The notes: generated by a model from the letters alone, not told the origin. A stretch of 64,000 nt of DNA from Eumeta japonica (GCA_005406025.1 BGZK01001281.1:1-64000), one strand, 5' to 3'; numbered from the stretch's first letter, positions 1 to 11,310 are shown. A program made the numbers and translations.

Positions 1-970
1 CGCGGCTCGAGACGAGGGTCACTCTCGCGATTAGTTTTTTACTACGTCCTGGGCGCTTCGTATCCTATATCGGACCTTTGGTTGGGACCTGTTGTATGAA
101 TTCTAACGTGATGGGAGTTTTGGGGCCAGACCCTCCCGCCCCAGGGGAGCAGGGAATCTTGGTCCATGGTAGCTAATTTTAAATTCAATATATTATTATT
201 TATGTTTTGCGTTGTATAGCGTTAATACAGGTGTATTAAATGCTAACGGTATATATACTTGAGTGATACCGTGCGCGTTTGATCGTACAGTTGCCGGTTG
301 TTGCGCAGGTGTCTAATTATGCGTCTATTGTTCGTCGGGCGAACAATAGACGACATGATCGGCCAGCCGAATTCTCGGAGCTCGACGGGCAGGTATGCGA
401 ACAATGGGATGCTCAGCTATGTTTGCGCGGTATGTCGTCTAGTAAGTCTTTTAATATTGAGGTTTTAAATTCGAAATAGGGGCGCGGTTTTGACCTAGCA
501 GCCCTAACAGCTCAATATCCGAGCTAGGTCTGCTATAGACCCAGCAAAGCGGGAGTGGAGGGATGGAGTGAGGATTATGGAGGTGGGCGGGCGACACCTG
601 GTATCGGCAAAGGCACCCTCAAGGCGGTGGTCCCAGGTCCGTCCGGGTTTGCCACCGTTCCCTGAAGGGGAAAGGCCAGCGCCAGGGCTCGCTGCAAATC
701 GCCTCGTTGACGCACCGTTAGGTAGCCAGCGATTTACCTTAGGGTTTTTCGAAAATGTCGCTTTATTTGTGAAAGCTTAATTAAATGCTTTCAAAAATTT
801 CGCGTGTTAAAACCTGAAATAATAAATTGTTATTGGTTGTGGAGTGTGGCGGCCGGCGGCGCCGCGGACTCTCGATCGGCAAGGCCGGGGTCGCAGGGCG
901 GCGATCTGCACATAAAGCGAATAAGCTTAGTTAGAGCGCTGGGAGCGGGCGCGCGGTAGCGTCCGTTCGG
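1..970. other. GC-rich repeat-like sequence at window edge
   Basis: The first kilobase is much richer in GC and CpG than the AT-rich DNA after it, most strongly at 480-720 and 840-980. It has short open frames (279-479, 568-780) but none resembles a known protein. Composition like this in an AT-rich insect genome usually marks the untranslated part of a non-LTR retrotransposon or a promoter region. I cannot tell which, and the left end is cut by the window. Confidence 0.4.
322..352. repeat. Perfect 13-bp-stem hairpin
   Basis: CGTCTATTGTTCG (322-334), a 5-base loop TCGGG (335-339), and the exact reverse complement CGAACAATAGACG (340-352). It lies in the GC-rich edge segment. It could be an RNA fold in a retroelement untranslated region or a remnant of an inverted repeat. 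No function can be assigned. Confidence 0.75.
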
Positions 971-2134
971 GCGGGCGATCGAACTGAACTGTGTTTCTTA
1001 TTTTACCAAATACATAGCCATTTCTTAAAAAACTATTGGAAGAACTCGAATTCACAAAATCAAAGTTTTTTCAAGAAATAACAAAGGTAAAAGTAAGACA
1101 AATTAAAAGCAAAATAAACCGGTTACATTTTCATTAAAATTTAACATTACATTTAATTTGACTAAAAGACTATGATTCTCAACGAAAACTCTTTAGAATA
1201 AGTGATACAATGATTATACTTTACAAGTACATAAATGAAAATTTAATATACTATAGAGGCGCATTACTTATATTTTGTTTGGCTGAAACAGAATCTCGTG
1301 ATATAAGACAAATGTAATATTTAATTCCATAATATCTAAACGTTACTTTAACTTTTTCTCTCTAAATAAATATGGAAAACCATTTGTGTTTCCAACACAT
1401 AAAAGAAATTGCTTAAAAATTTCTTTTTTTATATACCATTTGAAAAGGCAAAGAATCATACGAGCTACCAAGAAAGTAGGATATCACTACTGCTCATAAA
1501 CACTCGAAACTCAGGTTACTAGTGCATTGATTGCCTCTGAGGAAGGAATAGAATATTTGATGGACGAGTGGGCCATAAATCACTTACTAGATGAAAGTCA
1601 ACAGCGTAGTCTGTGACTTCAGGTCTGTAATCTGTGAAAGTAGTATCTCAACGGGACGGCCCATATTCGCACTGCAGATAAGTTAGCCACAGTATGATTC
1701 TACCACATATAATTTTAAAACATCAACAAAATTAAAGACAAAAATGTAGAAAATGTCATTCAACCAAACTATATATGTACATGCATCAGTAAATAAAAGC
1801 TGATAAACATTTTTTTGACAATTAACAATACAGCCAATATTACATCGAGTTTAAACAATTGGCGTAGGCTTCTACATAAAGCACTTAATTTGACACAAAA
1901 CTCATCAGAACGATGTTTGAAATACTTAATGATATTTTAACTATATTGCTAGAAGTTAGTTCATTTTCAAAAATTATTACTACCATCAAAACACCATAAC
2001 GATAAACAAAGGAAATTGTCAAAAATAAGAGCAGACATTTCATTAGTAACTACTCAAGTGTTATGTTTTAAGATTAAACATGTCCATAGTGAAAGTTCAT
2101 AAATAGTTCGTCGTTGGTTACATCCCATAAGTAT
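971..2134. other. AT-rich intergenic DNA, nothing recognised
   Basis: No coding frame, RNA gene or recognisable element was seen. The stretch 1,500-1,690 is slightly richer in GC and could be an old repeat, but I do not recognise it. Confidence 0.5.
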
Positions 2135-4435
2135 TATTTTTTTTTTTTTTGTTTCCCTCTTGCGACGAGGAGAGGTAAAAATGTCTATCCTGCACCCTCG
2201 CGCCCGTACGCGTGGGTAGTGTGGGACTGAAACCCACTAAAAATTCCTCCTGAAAGTGAAGTAATGGGTCGGCTATGCTATTTAGTCGGTCGAGACGAGT
2301 CAGATGACAAGTCAGACGACTTTGATAGCTTCACCGAGTGCGGCCGGACGGCATGCGAGTGCCGACGGCGCGTGACATGCGCTATGGACGACGCCTGGTG
2401 GAAGTCGTCTCGGCATAGGATGTCGCAGGAAACCGTCACGGGTCGGTTCCCTTCCCTCCTGCCCGGCCGGAGGCGGTTAGCGGCCGGGTGGAGTAAGGGA
2501 GCTTAGGTCGATGACCTGACTAACGGATAGACCTACTCTAAGTCAGTCATGCGTGTCGTTGACGTCATTAAGGCTTTCAACTGCCGCTGTAAGAGCGTCA
2601 GGTGGATCGGTAAGTACGTTTCGTGGCCTACGGATAGGTGGGTGGGATGCGGCGGTTGATAGTCAACCGCCGCGCGGAGCGCATTGGGATGTGATCCCGC
2701 GATGTCGAAGAATCGCTTCGATGCGTCCTTCATATATTTGGAAATAGTGGGGAGTTCTAAGTCCCTATGGAGAATTGAATTACGAACACACCAATGTGCA
2801 TCCGTTGCGGCTCTACAGAATTTATTCTGTATTACCTGTAGTCTATGTAGTGCTTTGGGCGGCGTGAGCGAAGACGGGAGACGCGTATGTCATCACCGTC
2901 CTAATGCACATTTTGTATATGGTACGTTTATTACGTCTAGATAGTTTACTTTTCTACCGAGCACGGCCCCGAGCCTTGCTTTGTAGAAAAGTGCAGTATT
3001 TCTAACACGCTCGATATGATCTCGGAAGTGTAGATTTTTATCGAGCGTGACTCCTAAGTATTTGTAGTTCCGTTGCCACGGAATGATCGCATCCAACATT
3101 TTAAGATTGGGGTGTTTTGTCGACAATGAGTCGACTCTAATCTTACCATACTTGTTGTATGGCTGCTGATTTGTCGGGGTTTACTTCTATCCTCCACTTC
3201 CGGAACCATTGACCTAGCTCGTCAATGGCCCTCTGGAGGGAGGAGGGTGAATCAGGTGCTCCTATTCCTATTTCCGTAAAAGGCGCGGTATCGTCCGCGA
3301 ATAACGCGAGTTGGACGCCAGACGACGACGGTCGCGGTACATCGTTTGTGTACGCGGGTACAGCAGAGGAGAGAGGTGGAGCCTTGAGGAACTCCTGCTC
3401 TGATAAGACGTCTTGTCGAGTGAGTGCGCTCATGCCTAAATGTGAAATGTCTGTTTGCTAAATAATTTTGAATAGTGATTATGAGGCGATCTGGTACTTG
3501 GAGAATATAACTTATAAATCAGACCTGCGTGCCATACCCTATCGAAGGCCTTGGCTACATCAAAGAAGACAGCTACGGTTTGGTTTCAAAGCCCTCCGAG
3601 ACATACTCTACTAAGCGGAGGACTTGCTGTGGACAAGAATGGGCTGGGCGAAAGCCGAACTGTTCATCTATGATAAGGCCTTTCCTAGGAGGTGATCGCT
3701 AAGGCGAGTTTTGAAATTTTTCGAATAGTTTGCCCAGACCGCTCAGGAGGCTGATCGGTCTGTAGCTGGCAGGGAGGTCGCGTGGTTTCCCTGGCTTGTG
3801 GATGCCTATAACCTCCGCCTCCTTCCAGGCAGGAGGAAATTTTTATGCGCGTTAAAATCGCGACCAGTAAGCTTAACAACGGTATAGAAAAGCATTTGAT
3901 TGCTTTATTACTAATACCATCGAGGCCCGGTGCCTTTCTGGTGTTAAGTGATTTCACTAGCGTTTGGACTTCGCTGAGTGAGACGGGAGCCAGATCGTCT
4001 TTGGGTTCGAGGAAGTTTTGGAGAACCTCTTCCTCGATGCGACTGATATGAGCGATGTCGTGCGGAGGAAGCGTGAGAGCATTGAGTCTCTATAGAGTCT
4101 GCAAGGCACTCTGCTATCTGCGTCGTCTATGGCCTGAATTATCAGGTTTTGGGTGGGGGTATAGGGGTATATCCCTCGGTTTTGAGCGCTTTGGTAACTG
4201 CCCAAAACGCTTTGTGGGATGGTTTGATTTCCTCCATGAGGGCGCTCCAACTCTCATTTCGGAATTCCCGACGCAGCTTTCACTGCGTTGGAGAGCTCGC
4301 GCTCTGGATCTGTACTCAGGGGTGGGATATGCGCTCGCGCGGCATCAAAGCTGCGTTTTGCTCTTATCAATTCGAGAATATCGGGCGGAAACTTCCGGCG
4401 ATCCGAGGATTCCGGAACCTCCCGCTCCCATAATT
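2135..4435 (-). mobile_element. Decayed, 5'-truncated jockey-type non-LTR retrotransposon
   Basis: Read on the minus strand, broken frames give reverse transcriptase pieces in the right order: a pre-RT stretch (4250-3957), KAPGLDGISNKAIK (3957-3685), the catalytic LALFADDTA motif (3433-3143), and the post-RT segment NYKYLGVTLDKNLHF (3126-2893). A GC-rich 3' untranslated region follows. The element ends in a run of 15 T on the plus strand at about 2,135-2,149, which is the poly(A) tail of a minus-strand insertion. Endonuclease and ORF1 are absent, so it is 5'-truncated. Several frameshifts make it dead. A loose match TCCCATAA beside both ends (about 2,124 and 4,423) may be the target-site duplication. 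Clade assignment is by motif only. Confidence 0.85.
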
Positions 4436-4860
4436 AAATTTTGTTTATTCATTATAAAGAAGATTCTTATTTAATCGATATTTACGATTTTAATCAACTA
4501 CATATTTTACCGGATTACCTTTAATTATACTATAACAACTAACTATTGTGTATAGAACTAAAAATAATGTTTTGTCTTTTTAAGAGTTTGTTTGTAAGAT
4601 TATAATTTTAAGATATTTTTCTTTTAGCCATAAATGTACAAGATAGGTTAATACATTTTTAATATCATTATAACTCAGGTGGAAATATTTCTACATAAGT
4701 AATAATTCAAAATCTCAAAAGCTATTTGACTTTTTCAGTTTTTTAGATTTATTAACACCTTTTTTTTTATTTTCAAGGAAATAATACAATTAGGATGTCT
4801 TTTTTTATTTCATGGAACACTATTCCTACCCGCGTAAACATAAAATTATTTCCTTTATTT

Positions 4861-5170
4861 TTTATATTACCCCATCACGAAATCGAGATCTCGATTTTTA
4901 TTCCATTCTCACGATCACGATCTCGCTTTCGATTCTGACTCCGATTTTGGTTTAAGGAGAATCCTATTCCATTTTCGATCCCAATCGCGCTTTAAATTTT
5001 GATCTCAGTACTATGCTTCTCATTTCGATACCGATCACGTTCTTGATTCTTATTTTGGTCGCATATTCGATTTTGACCTTGGTCTCATTCTCGATCTCAA
5101 TCTTCGTCTCGACTTGAAAGTTTATTTCTAGTCCTGTGTGCGATTTTGTTTCTGCTATCGGTCATGGTTT
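4861..5170. repeat. Degenerate GATCTCGATT-like simple repeat
   Basis: Variants of CGATCTCGATTTTGATTCC recur every 10-20 bases through this stretch. Related degenerate arrays, several on the opposite strand as GAATCG/GATCGA, occur near 11,150-11,300, 24,480-24,640 and 39,000-39,300. At the last two they lie inside Helitron-like sequence. The bases 4,436-4,860 before it are plain AT-rich DNA. Confidence 0.6.
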
Positions 5171-7519
5171 TGATTTGGAAAAAGCAGTAGCAAACGCTAA
5201 TAGTATTAAGATAAAATTTGGGTTATTTTACTCGGAAACAATCTAGCTAATTCTTTTAAAGAATATTTAGTCTTTAATAAGAGAAATATGAACATGAAGC
5301 CAAGTTTTTAATTTTTGAAAGCTTCTCATTCACGCAGTTAATATTCATAATTTCCTTGTTTTTATAAACAACTTTTCCAAAGAAACCATAATCATTAAAA
5401 TAGCCGTTTCTAAGAAAAATAGCTTAGAACGTGTACTAAAATTCACGAGCTCACAACCTTAGCAACAGCTGACCATTATTCACAATGCCGTGTCCCAAGC
5501 TCTACTTTGCCAAGCACGATGCGCAGCCAGCAGTCACCTTATCGCACAGCCGCGTTCGGTCGCAAACTTGCACTGAGGCTATAGATATTTTCCTTATTCA
5601 CTGTTTTTATTTTTTTACAATAGAGCCGTGTTTCCAATGATAGTTATAGTATAAGTGTTAGGTTACAGTTATGGTATAAGTGTTACATTTACAATCTTGA
5701 AGTTTTGAAATTAAGATTGAGTGTTTAATGTCGAAGTGTTTAATAACAATGCCTTTTATTGCTATCGAATACTCAAACATGGGCATTGCTGCGCCTCTGA
5801 GATTTTATAGTGAAACTTACTCTGACAGTCAACAACCTGCGAGTCCGCAAGTAATATTGCGTACTGTGTATAATTTATGCGATAATTTGGTTTAGTTGCA
5901 TTGTTTGTTTAGAGGTAAATGAAACACATGTGGAAAATCCGAAACTAATTTAATAATACCATCGGCCACTTTTACATCGCTGTCAACATCGATTGTTATT
6001 TGTAGGTAAGTGAAAAGATAAATTCCATAAAAATAATACATTGCGAAGCCCGAACGAGGAGCAGAATTCAAATTCATTATGTGGAGTCACCGCCCGACGA
6101 TCGCACCCGCGCTTGCATCCGGCCGAACATTTAATAAGGTTGTGTCTAAACTTTTTTAAAGTGTTTTCTTAATAATTTAGTTTTATTACAATTACTTTGG
6201 CAAAATTGTTGTAAAAAAAGAGTTCATAAATATTTGCAAAAAGATGCATGATCGATTCTATCCTTTATAGTTTCATAATAAATGGTTTAAGCACGTAAAA
6301 CAAAAAAAAAAAGGATGTAATACAGATAGCGGTTTCGATTTTCCATAAGACATTTCATTTTTATTTCAGTTTCTTAGAACTACGTTTCCACTAGATATAC
6401 ATATCGTTATTTTTTATTTGTAATAAGCAGCTAAATTATAAGTTTTTTGTAAATAGCTTCAGCGATTTCGCTTTTTTATATAAAAAATTAAACCCTTATT
6501 TTACTCTCCTTAGGGTTAGTTTTATAATTATTAAAGATTGATGCATGTCATTACTTTTTATTTTTAATTATTAGTTAAAATATAAATAATAACAAAAATA
6601 GCTTCATTTGATCCCCTATTTTATACCCTTTAGGTTAAATTAAATAAAAAAAAAACAGTGTATGTACTTTTTGCATTATTTCTATTAGTCTCCAAAATAT
6701 TAAGTTTTATATCTATAGCTTCAACTGATTCAGTACAACTTCAATTCAACGCTCTTATGTATTAAATTTCTTGGGGCTCGTTTGCGATATAACATGAATC
6801 TCTCTATGAAAGTTCAAGCCTTTAAACCCAGCAATTTGGGCTGTACGTATATATATGAATAAATTGACATATACATCTATTATATATATAAATGTGTAAA
6901 AGCGCAGAAAAAGAAGGAGTCGAAAAGCGAAATACCTGCCCAGTATATGATTCACTGCTAATTTAAAGTGACAAAGTTTTATGTGTTGTACTGTAATTAC
7001 CTAAGTGATAATTAGGTAGTTATTAAGTATTACTTAATAAAACGTAACGATCATAATATAATTATTATACGATTTTTCCTTCTCCATTCTTATCGCCAAA
7101 GTACCTAAAAGAAACAGTGTTTCTTCTTTATCGTAATCCATTTTAAGACTGTTTCTTATAGTACCCAAGTTTGCAAAGCTGTGACAAACGTTAACATTCA
7201 TTTATTACAGTCGATTCAGTTTCACTGTAAAAAACTATATTCACTTGTATGTACGTCGGTCCTAAATCTTATCATTTCAGCTAATTTCAAATATTTGGAT
7301 CTGTCACTTGTTACTACTGTCTAGTCTTTTTAGTCATATTTTAATGTTGTCATAAATTTCCATTAGAGTTTCGGTGTTCTGTGGTTTTAGTCAATCTGTT
7401 TCAACTGTCATTGTCAATCATAAGTATTCTTCCATATATTATGACGCTTTGTTCCGACATTTAAATAAAGCTGTTTATTAATTTAATTGTGTTTTTAATT
7501 TGTGTGTAAATTGTACCAA
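5171..7519. other. Intergenic DNA upstream of LYRM9, with a GC-richer patch
   Basis: Mostly AT-rich. Patches at about 5,460-5,580 and 6,060-6,125 are richer in GC. A 48-codon frame runs from the ATG at 5,749 to TAG at 5,893-5,895 (starting MPFIAIEYSNMG). It has normal-looking composition but no recognised homology and may be chance or a lone exon. The LYRM9 promoter presumably lies in the last few hundred bases before 7,520. No clear TATA box was identified. Confidence 0.4.
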
Positions 7520-7768
7520 ATGAGTCATTGTATCAAGAGGTTTTTCAATATCAAATCCAAAAATATAGAAAACTCTTTGCAATTATATAAGTTTCTTTTA
7601 AGAGAGTGTGAGCGATTACCTTCCGAAGCTTGTAAACATTACAAATTTGCTATTAAGCAGAGTTACAAACAGCACAAAATTGAACCTGATCCTGAAAGAG
7701 TACAGCAAATAATAAAGAAGAGCATTGAAGATGCTCAATGGATAGTAAATAAGTATATAAAAAAATAA
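7520..7768 (+). CDS. LYRM9: LYR motif-containing protein 9 homologue
   Basis: An 82-residue, intronless protein of the mitochondrial LYR family, small helical proteins that bind acyl carrier protein and assist assembly of respiratory or iron-sulfur machinery. The exact role of LYRM9 is not settled. The LYR-type motif is LQLYKFLLRECERLP at residues 20-34, with LYK in place of LYR. The C-terminal half, with DPERVQQIIKKSIEDAQWI and then VNKY, closely resembles vertebrate LYRM9 as I remember it, and fits it better than LYRM4/ISD11. I chose the ATG at 7,520 (context CCAAATGA); the frame is open upstream to 7,502 but has no earlier ATG. The stop is TAA. The PLK4 start codon lies 80 bases downstream with no AATAAA between. 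Confidence 0.85.
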   Translation: MSHCIKRFFNIKSKNIENSLQLYKFLLRECERLPSEACKHYKFAIKQSYKQHKIEPDPERVQQIIKKSIEDAQWIVNKYIKK

Positions 7769-7821
7769 TGGAGTGTATCATTGTTCACTACACATTACAA
7801 TTGTGGAGAAACTATTTTTTT

Positions 7822-7845
7822 ATGTATGACAAGAAAATATCATAA
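7822..7845 (+). other. Short upstream ORF between LYRM9 and PLK4
   Basis: ATG TAT GAC AAG AAA ATA TCA TAA, seven codons, ending three bases before the PLK4 start codon at 7,849. On a PLK4 leader or a joint LYRM9-PLK4 transcript it could lower or redirect initiation at PLK4. This is inference; it may be chance. Confidence 0.4.
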
Positions 7846-7848
7846 ACA

Positions 7849-9990
7849 ATGTGTATGTTTGGTGAGAAAATAGAAGAATACGAAATACTTGAACATCTTG
7901 GTAAAGGTGGGTTTGCTCATGTTTACAGAGCAAGATGCCGAAAATCTGGAACCTTTGTTGCTATCAAAATGATAGACAAAGCATTAATGGCAAGCGCTGG
8001 AATGGTGGGACGTGTACGCCAGGAAGTTACAATACATTCCAGGCTCAAGCATCCTGCCATTTTAGAACTGTACACTTTTTTTGAAGATGCACATTATGTT
8101 TATTTAGTTCTAGAATTAGCACATAATGGAGAATTAGCTAAGCATTTTAGATTAGGAACACGAGGTTTATCTGAAAAAGCTGCTGCCGATATATTTAAGC
8201 AAGTTGTGAGTGGTGTTATGTACCTTCATTCTCATAATATAATCCATCGAGATCTGTCTTTAAATAACCTGTTATTGACTAAAGACTTAAATGTGAAAAT
8301 AGCTGATTTTGGATTAGCCACTCAGCTTAATGGTCCAGATGAGAAACATGTAACTATGTGTGGAACTCCAAACTACATTTCTCCAGAAGTAGCATCTCGA
8401 GAAGTTCATGGTTTGCCTGCTGATGTGTGGGGCTTAGGGTGTATGTTGTATACTTTGTTAGTAGGGAGTCCACCATTTCACACGCAACATGTAAAGTCAA
8501 CCTTGAATAGAGTTATAAATGCTGATTACAGGATACCAGCAGAACTTTCAACTAAAGCTCAAGATTTATTACAGAAGCTTTTATGTAGAGATCCTATGAA
8601 ACGTATTACATTGAAAGGTATAATAGAACATCCATTCTTAAATTTCTCTATGAATTCTGTAACAAATTCAATAAAAGATGATCTGTCAAGAGACTCCGGA
8701 TTCCACACAACTTTGCACAGCACACAACATACAAGATTACGCTCTGAATGTAAAGTTGAATTATCATCAATTTCGGACTCAATGAAAAATAATAAACATA
8801 ATAATGTGGAATGTCACAAACTAGATTCTCGCCCCACTTCGTTTAATGTGTTAACTGGTATACATGACAGTAATGTTCTATCCACACATAGTAATGGAAA
8901 CAGTTACTGTAATAATGAAAATAGATGTGGCATTTTTAATGAAAAAAGTTCTCAGACTAATGTTTCCAGTAGTCCAAAGACAAATTATTGTTATGATTAT
9001 TTAGTTTCAGAAAATCTTAAAGATTTAAAGCTCTCAGGTGACCTGCAGAATGGAAACAAATATGAAATTAATGAGTTTAAACAAAAAATAGATAAAAACA
9101 AAGAAAACTTTCCTGTGTATAACATCAATGCAAATACTTTAAGTGTGCCACCTCTGTGTGCTAGTCGCTTGCCTATATTATCTCATAGAACCAGAAATGC
9201 TTTACTAAAAATTGAGTCAGGTGCAGTAGTTGTGGAATTTATCAAGAAGAAAGGTAAAGAAAGGCAGGAGAAAGTTACAGAAGTATGTAAAATATCCAAA
9301 GATGGAATGAAAATAATGGTTTATTCAGTTGATTGCAAGCCATTGTCATCAGGTAACACCCTTGAAGATTACAAACCTACTTCCGATGAAGTATTTTCTT
9401 ATCATAATCTCCCACAAAAACATTGGAAAAAATATTTGTATGCGTCACGTTTTGTAGATCTTGTCAAAGCAAAAACACCTAAAATTACTCTTTACACTCC
9501 TTTAGCAAAATGTCAGCTCATGGAAAATGGAACAGATGTAGAAATGTTTTTTTATTCTGGAGAAAAACTTACATTCACCTCTACAGAAGGGTTAAGAATT
9601 ATTGACAAAAATTCCAAAACCCACAACAATCCTTCTAAAACTGCAGAGTTAAAAAACATATGTGACCATTTTGAAGAATGTTCCAGTAGGATGAGTAGAG
9701 TGGAAGCAGCACTTACAGGAATACCGGATGAGTGTTTTCCTCTCATTATTGGCAAGCGACCAACTAATCACGTTAGTAATATTGTATCAAATAATCAAGA
9801 TAGTCCTGCCAATCCCAACTGCAATACACCATTTATAAATTTAGAATCCTTTTGTCGAACTACAACGGGTTCAACTCAAACAGAAAGTGAGTATAAAAGT
9901 TCTGTGGACCACAGCCAGCACATGACTGAATCGAGACAACTTCCTTTGAGAAGGCTGCCTTTGCAGATGATGAAAAATGATGGAAGATGA
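7849..9990 (+). CDS. PLK4: Polo-like kinase 4 (SAK), centriole duplication kinase
   Basis: A 713-residue protein in one uninterrupted frame. The kinase domain spans about residues 11-269: glycine loop LGKGGFAHVYRA (17-28), VAIK lysine K40, catalytic HRDLSLNN (133-140, D135), DFG at 153-155, and activation loop HVTMCGTPNY with T169 in the place of the PLK4 autophosphorylated threonine. A DSGFHT motif (282-287) matches the Slimb/beta-TrCP phosphodegron through which PLK4 destroys itself. Residues of about 432-636 look like the cryptic polo box (PB1-PB2), which binds centriolar receptors and dimerises. The last 75 or so residues are polar and low in complexity; I cannot see the third polo box that other PLK4 proteins carry, and the protein is somewhat shorter than fly SAK. 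The start ATG has a good context (AACAATG), with a second ATG two codons on. Lack of introns raises a retrocopy origin, but the frame is fully open. Confidence 0.95.
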   Translation: MCMFGEKIEEYEILEHLGKGGFAHVYRARCRKSGTFVAIKMIDKALMASAGMVGRVRQEVTIHSRLKHPAILELYTFFEDAHYVYLVLELAHNGELAKHFRLGTRGLSEKAAADIFKQVVSGVMYLHSHNIIHRDLSLNNLLLTKDLNVKIADFGLATQLNGPDEKHVTMCGTPNYISPEVASREVHGLPADVWGLGCMLYTLLVGSPPFHTQHVKSTLNRVINADYRIPAELSTKAQDLLQKLLCRDPMKRITLKGIIEHPFLNFSMNSVTNSIKDDLSRDSGFHTTLHSTQHTRLRSECKVELSSISDSMKNNKHNNVECHKLDSRPTSFNVLTGIHDSNVLSTHSNGNSYCNNENRCGIFNEKSSQTNVSSSPKTNYCYDYLVSENLKDLKLSGDLQNGNKYEINEFKQKIDKNKENFPVYNINANTLSVPPLCASRLPILSHRTRNALLKIESGAVVVEFIKKKGKERQEKVTEVCKISKDGMKIMVYSVDCKPLSSGNTLEDYKPTSDEVFSYHNLPQKHWKKYLYASRFVDLVKAKTPKITLYTPLAKCQLMENGTDVEMFFYSGEKLTFTSTEGLRIIDKNSKTHNNPSKTAELKNICDHFEECSSRMSRVEAALTGIPDECFPLIIGKRPTNHVSNIVSNNQDSPANPNCNTPFINLESFCRTTTGSTQTESEYKSSVDHSQHMTESRQLPLRRLPLQMMKNDGR

Positions 9991-10160
9991 TAAAAAGTAG
10001 ACTTTAATGGTGGAATGGACCACATAATATTTTTCTTTGATTATTTATTTTGGGTGGATTTCCTATTAATTGAATATTGTTTATTAGGACTTTAAAATCA
10101 TAAATTAAAAAGAAAAAAGGAATGCTCATTTTTACGGTAATGCTAATTTGTATTAGTATA

Positions 10161-10166
10161 AATAAA
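10161..10166 (+). terminator. Candidate poly(A) signal of PLK4
   Basis: AATAAA about 170 bases after the PLK4 stop codon, the first canonical hexamer downstream. None lies between LYRM9 and PLK4. Confidence 0.5.
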
Positions 10167-10349
10167 TTTATATAATTACTTTTTTAATTATACTATATTT
10201 TTACATGCTTGCACATTATGCTTCGAATAAAATATGTAATTCTGATATATTTATTGTTTAGTTTTATTACATCATTCATTTCAATTAAAGATAAAAACAA
10301 TGCATATGTGTTATATTTAAATGCTAATATTATAATATTGAGCTTAAAA

Positions 10350-10760
10350 TATTGTCTTATAGGTCATCTACCTATTGTCAGATCTGCCAATTACCCATTA
10401 TTAGGATATTTTGAAGAATATTCATGGTATTCTCTGATAATAAAAGCCTGTATTGGCATCAGGTTTCCGTATGTCGGAACCCAAGGCATAGGATCTTTCT
10501 CATTATTATCAGATGATAGCTGATAAATATTTTTTGACCTTTTTTTGCCAAACATAACAGATTAGATTTTAGAGCATAAGAAAAAATGCGATTCGTCAGA
10601 AGTGAAAATACGAGATATGTCTTGGAAGATATCAAGACAATCGTTTTTTTCCAAGTAGTTATATATTCTGTGGAGCCATCTTTTTAGTTTTTCTTTTGTT
10701 GTCTCGACTCGTGCTGTAGTTGGTGCGCGACGTATTCTTGAACTCGCATTTGCATTTATT
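10350..10760 (-). pseudogene. Pogo/Tigger (DDE_1) transposase relic
   Basis: Read on the minus strand, the frame gives KRWLHRIYNYLEKNDCLDI, then SRIFTSDESHFFLC, then SSDNEKDPMPWVPTYG. These match the start of the DDE_1 catalytic region in pogo/Tigger-type transposases, where the pattern is R-hydrophobic-NxDE-hydrophobic-LC. Internal stops and loss of the rest show it is dead. Assignment is by motif memory only. Confidence 0.6.
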
Positions 10761-11104
10761 TTTAATAATGATTAGTACCAGTGTCTTTCTGGAATTACAT
10801 TTTAAATGGATTGGGCCTGTTAAGTTCTAGAAACAATTTTTCCACAGAATAAAGTAAATGCTCTTTCGTGAAGGGAAACCCAACCTCGGCCATGTGGCGA
10901 AGCCATTTAACTACTAATTATTTTCTTCCTCTCGAGAACGGTCACATGCCCAAAAGAATTTGTATTATAATTTAATATTTTTCTCTTTGTCCAATAAAGT
11001 TTAGCAAGCAAGCTGTTGTTTCACCGTTTCTAATAACATATCAAGATATATGGCACTATAGGATAGATATATAAAAAAGATAAGATACACTATTCCTGAG
11101 TAAT

Positions 11105-11310
11105 ATGGCCTATATTTTATTTAGATGTTAGCATTTGTCCTGGCTTTGTACAAATTGGAACCGTGAGTGGTATCGGACTTGATAGTGGGATGGGGAGTAG
11201 AATCGAGAGTATTTGGGAGCTAAGACCGGGACCTAATTGTGAACAGTACCGGAATCTAAATTGAAAGCGAACACGAAATTGGGATTGACAGTAAGATATT
11301 TCCATATAAA
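11105..11310. repeat. Degenerate GAATCG/GATCG-type repeat
   Basis: Loose repetition of units like ATCGGACTTG, AATCGAGAGT and ACCGGGACCT, similar in texture to 4,861-5,170 and 39,000-39,300 and probably the same repeat family. The DNA from 10,760 to 11,105 has no feature I recognise. Confidence 0.45.

Noticed and set aside
5892..6077. 61-codon minus-strand frame beginning MNLNSAPRSGF
   Set aside because: No recognised similarity and no supporting context; likely chance.
7502..7519. Extension of LYRM9 upstream to a GTG codon
   Set aside because: GTG is not expected to start translation here; the ATG at 7,520 has a good context and the family N-terminus is short.
10209..10523. 104-codon plus-strand frame downstream of PLK4
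   Set aside because: AT-driven composition, and it overlaps the antisense transposase relic; not a gene and not the missing PB3.
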